NCBI GenBank assembly: GCA_947462495.1
Contig: CANHOY010000108.1
Location: 1-6,175 of the forward strand
Source: Bacteroidota bacterium
GTDB taxonomy: Bacteria > Bacteroidota > Bacteroidia > Chitinophagales > Chitinophagaceae
Length of the DNA: 6,175 nucleotides
Reading direction: 5' to 3'
Shown here: positions 1-5,927 of the stretch, one piece after another
How positions within the stretch are numbered: the stretch's first letter is position 1
Layout of the letters: each line of letters begins with the position of its first letter
Position numbers and translations under genes: made by a program
Notes under the pieces: generated by a model
Database searches by the model: none
Told to the model about the DNA's origin: nothing
The model's input: the letters and a program-made list of their open reading frames with translations, nothing else

Positions 1-149
1 AAATTATTACCCACTAAAATAATATGTGCTCCTTTGCTTATGGTAAGACTAGGAGGTGCAGCGGGTTTAAAAGCCAATAAGGCAAACAATACAAAACCGA
101 TGGCTGCGAATACCATTTGTTTTAAGTTTAAACTTTTTATTGTATTCAT
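1..149 (-). CDS. Exported protein, N-terminal fragment; probably a haem-binding dehydrogenase-type protein beginning with an SGNH/GDSL hydrolase-like domain
   Basis: Only the first 49 codons lie in the window; the gene runs off its left edge. The start at 149 gives a short n-region with Lys5 and Lys10, a hydrophobic stretch at about residues 13-27 (VFAAIGFVLFALLAF) and then a Pro/Ala-rich stretch, so a Sec signal peptide or N-terminal anchor is clear. Met12 is a possible alternative start that would keep the hydrophobic segment. The mature part begins ISKGAHIILVGNN, which resembles the opening strand of the SGNH-hydrolase-like domain (KGDRIVLIGN type) that starts many large PVC-type haem-binding proteins of Planctomycetes and Bacteroidota. 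That family call comes from recalled similarity over only about 13 residues. The gene lies 36 bases downstream of the bicupin gene on the same strand and is probably the last visible member of the operon. A run of eight T follows the preceding stop codon but has no stem, so I do not read it as a terminator. Confidence 0.62.
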   Translation of the reverse strand, partial: MNTIKSLNLKQMVFAAIGFVLFALLAFKPAAPPSLTISKGAHIILVGNN

Positions 150-185
150 ATTATTCGGTTGATGGATGATAAGATTAAAAAAAAT

Positions 186-1403
186 TTATTTTACAACAAG
201 GTCTGGATTACGAGGGCCAAAGTGTTTTAAAATTACAATGGGATCGGTCGAAGAGTTATTGATAATTTTTACGCCTTCTTTTGCCGCAGATTCACTGATA
301 AAAAATTCATCATTTGTTAATTGACCATATCTAATTAGTGCAGGTGTTTCAATATCCCAAACACCCATCTTGCCATGACCCTGCATTACAATAATGCCAT
401 AAGCGGCGCTGTCCTTCATCGTCACGGTTTGTCCGGGAAAAATAGTAATCTCTTTTGCACTAAAATCATGTGACTTATAACAAATCCAATTTTCCACATA
501 ACCCTCTGCTTTCATTTTATTGATATCGTGTACAGGCTTAGGTGCCATAAAACGATTTTCCATGGTATTGGGATCTACATTTAATTCCCAATCTAATACC
601 TCTACTAAAGCATCATAATCGCCAATACTTTCTTTAGGGGTGCCGTTCCATAATAATTCATCTGGTATAATAGCTTCATTCACTAAAGATTGATACATCG
701 CAAAAACATCCGATGCTTTTTGTGGTTCATAGGTACACATACTTCCAGGAGCATGTAATAATCCAGGAGGCACATCCCATCCAGTGCCGGGTTCTAGTTT
801 ATACGCTTGCGAGTAGTTGGTGATTTTGTTATCGCCCTTTGAAAAATTAACCAAGCATTCTTTAATTTGTTCTTTAGTCGTGCCCGGCGCTATGCCAATA
901 AAAGTATAAGGAAAATCACCACCATGATTATTAAGTTGTGGAGGAAAATAATAGGCTTCTGGTTTTCCTTTTTGACCAATGAGTGCCGCTTTTTCATCGT
1001 TATGGTGGACATGATGTGGAAGCGGGCCCATATTATCAAAAAACTTAGAATACATTGGCCAGCTTTTATATTCATTCCATAAGCGATCTCCAATAAGCTG
1101 CCCTTTTAATTCATCAATTGCATCCTTTAATAAAATTTGGTGCGTAGTAGCTCCGTCAACAAAAACAACCGGACTCAATCCTTCGTTTTCACCTGTGAGT
1201 GGGCCATTTTTTGCAGGTGTTGTTGAAGATAACCAGCGCTCATCAATTCCTCCTCGTACTCCACCTAAAACATAATAATCATCGGGGTGTAATTTAATGC
1301 GTCGGCCAGGTACACAAAACGATCTAGGTACCCAGGTGGGTGCTAAGCGTAAAATTCCTTTTCCTTGTTCGAATGCTTTTTGTGCAAGTGTTTTATTTTC
1401 CAT
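186..1403 (-). CDS. Bicupin protein resembling type I mannose-6-phosphate isomerase; putative sugar isomerase
   Basis: This is a 405-residue soluble protein with no signal peptide, so probably cytoplasmic. The N-terminal half carries the type I phosphomannose isomerase metal-site layout. LPHHVHHNDEKA (residues 128-139) lines up with the family's LSxQVHPDDExA, GKPEAYYF (146-153) with GKTEMWY, and VPPGLLHAP (211-219) with VPAGTxHAx. The predicted metal ligands are His131, His133, Glu149 and His217. His131 stands where phosphomannose isomerases normally have Gln, which gives the 3-His/1-Glu set of ordinary cupins. A second cupin-like beta segment at about 315-395 (FPGQTVTM, QGHGKMGVWD) lacks metal-binding histidines and is probably structural. 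The family usually isomerises an aldose phosphate to a ketose phosphate; here the substrate, and whether it is phosphorylated, are unknown. The gene starts 19 bases after the DUF4432 gene and is followed 36 bases later by an exported protein. The start at 1403 is preceded by AT-rich sequence without a Shine-Dalgarno site. Fold and metal site are well supported; enzyme identity is inferred. Confidence 0.8.
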   Translation of the reverse strand: MENKTLAQKAFEQGKGILRLAPTWVPRSFCVPGRRIKLHPDDYYVLGGVRGGIDERWLSSTTPAKNGPLTGENEGLSPVVFVDGATTHQILLKDAIDELKGQLIGDRLWNEYKSWPMYSKFFDNMGPLPHHVHHNDEKAALIGQKGKPEAYYFPPQLNNHGGDFPYTFIGIAPGTTKEQIKECLVNFSKGDNKITNYSQAYKLEPGTGWDVPPGLLHAPGSMCTYEPQKASDVFAMYQSLVNEAIIPDELLWNGTPKESIGDYDALVEVLDWELNVDPNTMENRFMAPKPVHDINKMKAEGYVENWICYKSHDFSAKEITIFPGQTVTMKDSAAYGIIVMQGHGKMGVWDIETPALIRYGQLTNDEFFISESAAKEGVKIINNSSTDPIVILKHFGPRNPDLVVK

Positions 1404-1422
1404 ATTAAAACGATAAGATGAT

Positions 1423-2445
1423 TTATTTTAATGTTGTTGGTTGAATTATTTTATTTATTTCTTCTTGATTATTTAAAATATCAATTTCTAAATAATAGGA
1501 ACGAGTTTCACCAGGTGCTATAAAAATAAGAGATCCCTCTTCGCGTGCTTTTGATTGCCCAATAGGTGGATGCGTTCCTGGTTCAATGCCTGTTACATAT
1601 TCTCCTTTTGACCAATGTTGCCAATTGGTTAACCATGGCAATTGTTTTTTAGGAAATTTTAATACAGCCGCCAATCCAATTTTTTTATTTTCAATTCCAC
1701 ACACACATAAGCCTTCTTTATTAGAGGCGCTATCAATAAAAATAACTTCTTGTCCGGTTCCGTTGTGTTTTTCATTAACTGCAGGACAGGTGATTGTTTT
1801 TTCTCCATTACAAAAAATTTGAGCGCCTTCATCTGCAAGCGGCCAACCAAAATTGCAATGATATAAAAGCATATGAGGGGCTGTTTCGTTTCCTCGATTG
1901 ATAATTTCATCATGAAGATGAATGGTTGAACTTCCTAGTGTTGCTGAAATAGTTCTTTTTAATTCTAAACTTGGACCAAAAATTTGAGTTTGTTTTATTA
2001 TTCCAGTAATGCTCATTGAAAAGATACCACGCGCCGGATCGGGTTGAATGATTGAAACCACTTCAGCTGGAATATTACTTATTAATCCATGTAAGCCCCG
2101 CTCACCATTCTCATCTTGTTCGGGCCCACCCACATGAGAAAGACCACAGGTAGTAATTAATCCTCCTCCAAAAGTTCTTAACCAATCCACCCCTTTATGA
2201 GAATAGGGTTGTGGCGCTACTATTCCTGGATGGTTAAGCCATGTGAGGCTATATTGATTAAAAAAGGCATCTGCAATATCCATCGCCCGATCAACAACCA
2301 CTTTAAATCGAAGTCCTGTTCCTGTATTAATCCATGCAATGCGCACACCCTTCCCAAGCCCGTTATCTAAAACCGAAGTTTCGATGCCGCCCACTTGTAC
2401 AACATTTGAAACCTTATCACTCCATATAGCGCTGGTTGAGTGCAT
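1423..2445 (-). CDS. DUF4432 family protein, aldose 1-epimerase-like (galactose mutarotase fold)
   Basis: This 340-residue protein has no signal peptide and is probably cytoplasmic. It carries motifs I associate with DUF4432, a branch of the aldose 1-epimerase superfamily: VVVDRAMDIADA (49-60), GGGLITTCGLSHVGG (93-107), LHG (118-120), LELKRTISATLG (160-171), HLHDEIINRG (176-185), PHMLLYHCNFGWPL (190-203) and GIEPGTHPP (286-294). By motif position, His119 matches the LHGG histidine of galactose mutarotase, His196 the substrate-binding histidine in its HxxFN region, and Glu288 the catalytic glutamate. All three are present, so the protein looks active. Family members are thought to act on the anomeric carbon of sugars or sugar derivatives, but the specificity is not known. 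Length is close to that usual for the family. It begins 9 bases after the dehydrogenase gene ends and ends 19 bases before the bicupin gene, so translation is probably coordinated. The start at 2445 follows an A-rich stretch ending in AAAAATG, as usual in Bacteroidota. Confidence 0.87.
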   Translation of the reverse strand: MHSTSAIWSDKVSNVVQVGGIETSVLDNGLGKGVRIAWINTGTGLRFKVVVDRAMDIADAFFNQYSLTWLNHPGIVAPQPYSHKGVDWLRTFGGGLITTCGLSHVGGPEQDENGERGLHGLISNIPAEVVSIIQPDPARGIFSMSITGIIKQTQIFGPSLELKRTISATLGSSTIHLHDEIINRGNETAPHMLLYHCNFGWPLADEGAQIFCNGEKTITCPAVNEKHNGTGQEVIFIDSASNKEGLCVCGIENKKIGLAAVLKFPKKQLPWLTNWQHWSKGEYVTGIEPGTHPPIGQSKAREEGSLIFIAPGETRSYYLEIDILNNQEEINKIIQPTTLK

Positions 2446-2454
2446 TTTTAAATT

Positions 2455-5136
2455 TTATTTTTTGCTTGCGTAAATAGGATGAGTTTTATTTCCACCCGCC
2501 TTTAAATAAGCAATTAGATCACTTAGTTCTTCACTATTTAAACCATTGATCATACCAGGAAGCATTGGAGAGGTTTCAGAAACCCTAGTGCGCGCTACTT
2601 CTTTTTTTGAAAGTGTTCTTATGATATTGGTGGCAAACGGATTTTGAGAAATATAATAATTGTTATTATCCTGACGAATGAGCCTACCCAAAACAGAACC
2701 TCCATCTTTAAGAAAGAAAACAGTAGAACCAAACTGATCAGATATGGTTTTACTTGGTTCAATGATTGACTCTAAAATATCTTTCGTGCTAAATCTTGTA
2801 CCTAATTGTGTAAGATCTGGGCCAGCAACTCCTCCTTCTCCTTTTATTTGATGACAAGAAGAACATAATGTTGCAGCATACATCGCTTTTCCGCGTGCAT
2901 AATTTCTTATACCCGTGCTTGAGTCTACAGCATCTACTGCTTGTTTTATTTTCCAATTTTTTCCTGGACCTTTTGGCATAATAGTTCCAGCTGGTGCGCC
3001 AGACCAAGAAAGTGACACGATAGAATCACCAGAAATTTTATTTAAATATTCAAATTGATCTTTGGGCGCGTTGGCTAGTGCTGTTTTACGCGCACCATTA
3101 ATAAATCCAACAAAACTTACACCACCTCTATATCCAAATGCTTTATAATACCATTGGAAATACTTTTTTTGTAGAGAAGGTGTCCAACCGTTTTTAGCTT
3201 TGCTTAGTACATTGGCATACCAGGTTTGTTGTGAAGGTGGGATTTTCGCAAGCATTGCGGCAATATCCATTCCATATTGTGGATTGCGTAAAATTAAATC
3301 GGAAGATTCTGATATTGATTTTTGTGCCGGGGCATCGTCTTTTGCAACAGCCATTAGTGCCATTGTTTTTTCAACCGCTTGTGGTGCATCAATGTATACC
3401 AGCATTTTACTTAACTCTCTATTAAGGCTATTTGTTTTAGCAGGATAATAAGGGTTTAATAAATTAGCTACTTCTTTTTTGATAGCAGCATTGGGTTCTC
3501 CAAGGCGTATAAATATTAATTCAATTGCTCTTATTAAGTCTAGTTGTTGTGATTCTGAAAGTTTTGAAAAATCTATCTTGGTTATTTGTTTAACCACTTC
3601 TGTTCCAGAACCCGTCGTCCCTTTTCTTGCAAGCGCAATGGCGGCTTGGGTTAGAATAATTGGATCTTTTTCGGAAAGTATTTTATTATACCATTCTTCT
3701 ATAGGTTGGTTTTCAATAGCAATTCTTGCTGCATATCTAATAAAACGATCATTGTCTTTTAAATAAGGCCAAGCAAAATTTACTGCTGCTGTATTTTTTG
3801 TGCCGTGAAAGGCTTCTAATTGTCTGCGGGTTTTTAAACCGCTGGTTAGCTCCTCTACAGGAAGCGGTTCGTTGCTTAGGGTGTTGTCGCCATAATAAAC
3901 GCGGTATAAATCAGACTCTAGTCTGCGGCCGCCTGTTAAAAAATACAATGCGCCATCTGGACCAATTGTGCCATCTGTTAATGGAAGCGGGGCACCTGAA
4001 ATAAACTCTTCACCCGTTGTTTTATAAGAAGCGCCATCTACTTCATTATGTACCGCATAAATAATACCAAAGCTCCAATCAAAAGCAAACATTGCTTTTC
4101 TATATTTTAATGGAAAGCGAGCGTTACCTGCGTAAATAAGATTAGTGGGAGAACCTTGTCCTACGTTGATGACAGCTGGTAAGTTGTCTGGGTATTTTGG
4201 CGACCACTTGTCTGTTCCTGGTCTCCATCCAAACTCTGCTCCACTTGTTACATGTACTATTCTTGTTGGTCTATACCAGGGAGTTCCAAAATCCCACTCC
4301 ATATCAGAATCATAAGCAAATAATTCACCTTGATCATTAAAAGTAATATCAAAAGGATTTCTAAACCCCGAAGCAATTAACTCCCAGTTGGCTCCAGTTG
4401 AATCAAGGTGGGCTACCCAACCACCATGAGTTTCAACGGTGTTATCGTGTCCATTTGGATCTTTAATTAAAGGAAATAAATTATCTATTTTACTGTCTGG
4501 ATAATTACGATATGAATTTAGTTTCGGAATTTTTGTAAAATTTCCAGCAACTACATAAAGAGATTTTTTATCCGGCGATAAAATAATACTGTGTGGGCCG
4601 TGCTCTCCCTCGCCATCTAGTGCTTTTATTAATGTTACTTTATCGAACTGATCATCACCATTTGTGTCTTGAAGTCTATATAATCCACTACCTCTTTTAA
4701 AATTCTCATTGGAATTATTATTAATCATTACATATAAACTATTAAACGCCCATAATAATCCATGAGCATGGCCCATCGTTACAGGTGCTTTAGTGGTAGC
4801 GCTATCTGTTGTAATTTTTAATTCTTCAATTTTTATTTTATTAACAGTGTCTCCAATTTTAGGAACCACTAAACGATATAAAGAACCATATTGATCAGAG
4901 GCAATAATTCTTCCTTTTTGATCAAAGGTCATCGCCACCCAAGAACCCTCTCCTTTTTGTGAAGGTCCATATAACCTTTCTGCATGAAAACCTTCAGGTA
5001 ATTTAAGATTGGTAATTTTAGGATCTTTTGGATCTTGAATAATAAAACTTTTTTTATTTTCTGTAAAAGAAATTAATAACACCATAAAAAAAATAGTGCT
5101 TAATAAAATACCAATACTGTTTCGTTTTTTAGTCAT
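2455..5136 (-). CDS. Exported haem-binding dehydrogenase: beta-propeller, HEAT-like helices and C-terminal cytochrome c domain
   Basis: This 893-residue protein opens with a Sec signal peptide: Lys3-Arg5, then a hydrophobic core at about 8-23, and no lipobox cysteine. Residues about 40-415 form a propeller of the putative membrane-bound dehydrogenase type, related to glucose/sorbosone dehydrogenases: LKLPEGFHAE (45-54), MGHAHG (121-126), HGPHSIILSPD (179-189), GFRNPFDITF (257-266) and TDGTIGPDGALYFLTGGRR (387-405). DTNGDDQFD (157-165) resembles a calcium-binding loop. Residues about 435-650 are helical and HEAT-like. The C-terminus is a cytochrome c domain of the Planctomycete/Verrucomicrobial haem-binding type: ARGKAMYAATLCSSCHQIKG with haem cysteines 758 and 761 and proximal His762, GPDLTQLG (772-779), and probable distal ligand Met858 or Met862. 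The likely role is oxidation of a sugar or alcohol outside the cytoplasmic membrane, with electrons passed to its own haem. Whether the propeller uses PQQ is not shown. Start 5136 is the one that gives a full signal peptide; the next Met (18) would destroy it. It is the first gene of the operon. Confidence 0.92.
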   Translation of the reverse strand: MTKKRNSIGILLSTIFFMVLLISFTENKKSFIIQDPKDPKITNLKLPEGFHAERLYGPSQKGEGSWVAMTFDQKGRIIASDQYGSLYRLVVPKIGDTVNKIKIEELKITTDSATTKAPVTMGHAHGLLWAFNSLYVMINNNSNENFKRGSGLYRLQDTNGDDQFDKVTLIKALDGEGEHGPHSIILSPDKKSLYVVAGNFTKIPKLNSYRNYPDSKIDNLFPLIKDPNGHDNTVETHGGWVAHLDSTGANWELIASGFRNPFDITFNDQGELFAYDSDMEWDFGTPWYRPTRIVHVTSGAEFGWRPGTDKWSPKYPDNLPAVINVGQGSPTNLIYAGNARFPLKYRKAMFAFDWSFGIIYAVHNEVDGASYKTTGEEFISGAPLPLTDGTIGPDGALYFLTGGRRLESDLYRVYYGDNTLSNEPLPVEELTSGLKTRRQLEAFHGTKNTAAVNFAWPYLKDNDRFIRYAARIAIENQPIEEWYNKILSEKDPIILTQAAIALARKGTTGSGTEVVKQITKIDFSKLSESQQLDLIRAIELIFIRLGEPNAAIKKEVANLLNPYYPAKTNSLNRELSKMLVYIDAPQAVEKTMALMAVAKDDAPAQKSISESSDLILRNPQYGMDIAAMLAKIPPSQQTWYANVLSKAKNGWTPSLQKKYFQWYYKAFGYRGGVSFVGFINGARKTALANAPKDQFEYLNKISGDSIVSLSWSGAPAGTIMPKGPGKNWKIKQAVDAVDSSTGIRNYARGKAMYAATLCSSCHQIKGEGGVAGPDLTQLGTRFSTKDILESIIEPSKTISDQFGSTVFFLKDGGSVLGRLIRQDNNNYYISQNPFATNIIRTLSKKEVARTRVSETSPMLPGMINGLNSEELSDLIAYLKAGGNKTHPIYASKK

Positions 5137-5174
5137 TTTTTTATTTTAATATTAAATAAAATCAGTTCTTTATA

Positions 5175-5206
5175 CAAGTATGAAAAATTAAGCTTTATGC
5201 CTCAAA
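5175..5206 (-). promoter_or_regulatory. Candidate Bacteroidota-type promoter for the dehydrogenase-epimerase-cupin operon
   Basis: On the minus strand a -33-like TTTG (5206-5203) is separated by 20 bases from CATACTTG (5182-5175). The latter matches the Bacteroidota -7 consensus TAnnTTTG with two mismatches. The spacing fits the consensus, and transcription would start near 5168, giving a leader of roughly 30 bases before the ATG at 5136. The match is imperfect and the DNA is AT-rich, so this is only the best candidate seen. Confidence 0.3.
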
Positions 5207-5238
5207 TAAAAAAGGGTAAACCGGGTTATTATTTAGCG

Positions 5239-5279
5239 TATCAAAAAAGGATGGAGGTTGTTTTTTAAAAAACTTGATA
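5239..5279. promoter_or_regulatory. Nested dyad upstream of the operon promoter, possible operator
   Basis: TATCAA (5239-5244) and TTGATA (5274-5279) form a perfect 6-base inverted repeat. Inside it, next to the right arm, lies the perfect 14-base palindrome GTTTTTTAAAAAAC (5260-5273). The element sits about 33 bases upstream of the candidate -33 box of the operon, a position that would suit an activator. The inner palindrome is nearly all A and T, so chance is a real alternative. Confidence 0.22.
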
Positions 5280-5675
5280 TAAAATATAAATACTATTAAT
5301 TGTTAGTTTTTTATTTTTATTTTTTATAAGTTATTGATTTATAATTATTTATAGTTAATTTTTAATATAAATGGGTTTATTTTTATTGTATTTTTCATTT
5401 TTTCCTATTGGATGTGTTAAAAGTAATGGATTAAAAATAAGTGCTCTTTTTTTTAATGTTAATATCCTTTGTAGTAATAAGTATTAATACATTTATATAA
5501 ACAAACTAATACTATTACAACCGTGTATTTCTTAATATCTAAGTTATACACCATTTTATTTTAATTATTTAAAAGCATTTACTTTTTCATAAAAATCAAT
5601 AGGAATAAGGCTTTCCTTTATAAATATATTTTTTAATTTACACCATTTTTAAGATTACTACACATTTTATTCACT

Positions 5676-5699
5676 GTTAATTAACGGGTATAAATACCC
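5676..5699. repeat. Two abutting palindromes, possible regulator binding site
   Basis: GTTAATTAAC (5676-5685) is a perfect palindrome. It is followed with no gap by GGGTATAAATACCC (5686-5699), which has 6-base arms around AA. The GGG/CCC ends stand out in a region otherwise almost free of G and C. The second dyad could also fold as a 5-base-pair hairpin with a TAAA loop, followed by a T-rich stretch. It lies about 230 bases upstream of the PpiD-like start and far from the operon start. The function is unknown. Confidence 0.25.
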
Positions 5700-5846
5700 A
5701 TTTTGTTTTTAAACTTTACTATTTTGAAATAAAAAAATGAGTTTGTTCTATTTCTTCTAAGGTTTATTAACCCAAAAAGCATAGATATCCCCGTTTTATT
5801 TAATTATCCACTACCCGATTGTGTGTTTTTTATTCCTTTTTTAATT

Positions 5847-5863
5847 AAAAAGAGCGCCTTTTT
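5847..5863. terminator. Terminator-like hairpin upstream of the PpiD-like gene
   Basis: AAAAAG (5847-5852) and CTTTTT (5858-5863) are inverted repeats around AGCGC, followed on the plus strand by GTGTTTTT. This is the A-stem/T-tail form of a weak, potentially bidirectional intrinsic terminator. No gene is visible that it would obviously terminate on either strand; it may insulate the PpiD-like gene from upstream transcription or end an unannotated transcript. The stem has only one G:C pair apart from the loop, so stability would be low. Confidence 0.28.
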
Positions 5864-5898
5864 GTGTTTTTAACCCTCTTTTAGTACTGAGAAAACAT

Positions 5899-5906
5899 TA
5901 TTTTTG
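5899..5906 (+). promoter_or_regulatory. Candidate -7 promoter element for the PpiD-like gene
   Basis: TATTTTTG fits the Bacteroidota -7 consensus TAnnTTTG exactly and ends 21 bases before the ATG at 5928, which would leave a leader of about 15 bases. No clear TTTG box is visible 19-23 bases upstream, which weakens the call. TATAAT at 5913-5918 is a perfect sigma-70 style -10 hexamer, but it lies only 9 bases from the start codon and would give an almost leaderless message. Confidence 0.38.
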
Positions 5907-5927
5907 CTATCCTATAATTATAGATAT

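Larger units (their letters stand above)
5137..5927. other. AT-rich divergent intergenic region, 791 bases, no convincing gene
   Basis: This gap separates the start of the minus-strand operon from the divergent PpiD-like gene. All six frames are broken by frequent stops; the longest plausible open frame is 38 codons (5371-5487), which I reject as composition-driven. Positions 5281-5520 have only about 15 percent G+C by hand count, well below the flanking genes. The region holds candidate promoters at both ends, several short perfect palindromes (5260-5273, 5481-5490, 5676-5685, 5838-5851), a dyad at 5686-5699 and a terminator-like hairpin at 5847-5863. I found no tRNA T-arm sequence and no recognisable structured RNA. 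It is long for a bacterial intergenic region, so an unrecognised small RNA or a decayed gene is possible. Confidence 0.75.

Noticed and set aside
150..185. A T8 run after the bicupin stop codon on the minus strand, considered as an intrinsic terminator.
   Set aside because: No inverted repeat precedes the T run, and the next same-strand gene starts only 36 bases later, so read-through is more likely.
867..1082. A 71-codon plus-strand open frame, with a similar 67-codon minus-strand frame, inside the bicupin gene.
   Set aside because: Both overlap the part of the bicupin gene that encodes its metal-site motifs and have no recognisable domain; they are shadows of the real coding frame.
3200..4004. 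Several 64-95 codon plus-strand open frames opposite the dehydrogenase gene.
   Set aside because: They lie antisense to a well-supported 893-residue gene, have Cys- and Ser-rich compositions typical of antisense frames, and show no domain or promoter.
5219..5227. AACCGGGTT, a short palindrome with a central G near the operon promoter.
   Set aside because: The arms are only 4 bases and pairing does not extend outward; too short to support as an operator.
5371..5487. A 38-codon plus-strand open frame with a hydrophobic start and a Cys at residue 15 (PIGC), resembling a tiny lipoprotein.
   Set aside because: There is no basic n-region, the residue at -3 is Pro rather than Leu-like, and the Phe/Leu/Ile richness follows from T-rich DNA. 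An open frame of this length is expected by chance here.
5913..5918. A perfect TATAAT hexamer considered as the main promoter of the PpiD-like gene.
   Set aside because: It is 9 bases from the start codon and Bacteroidota primary sigma factors prefer TAnnTTTG; the TATTTTTG at 5899-5906 fits better.
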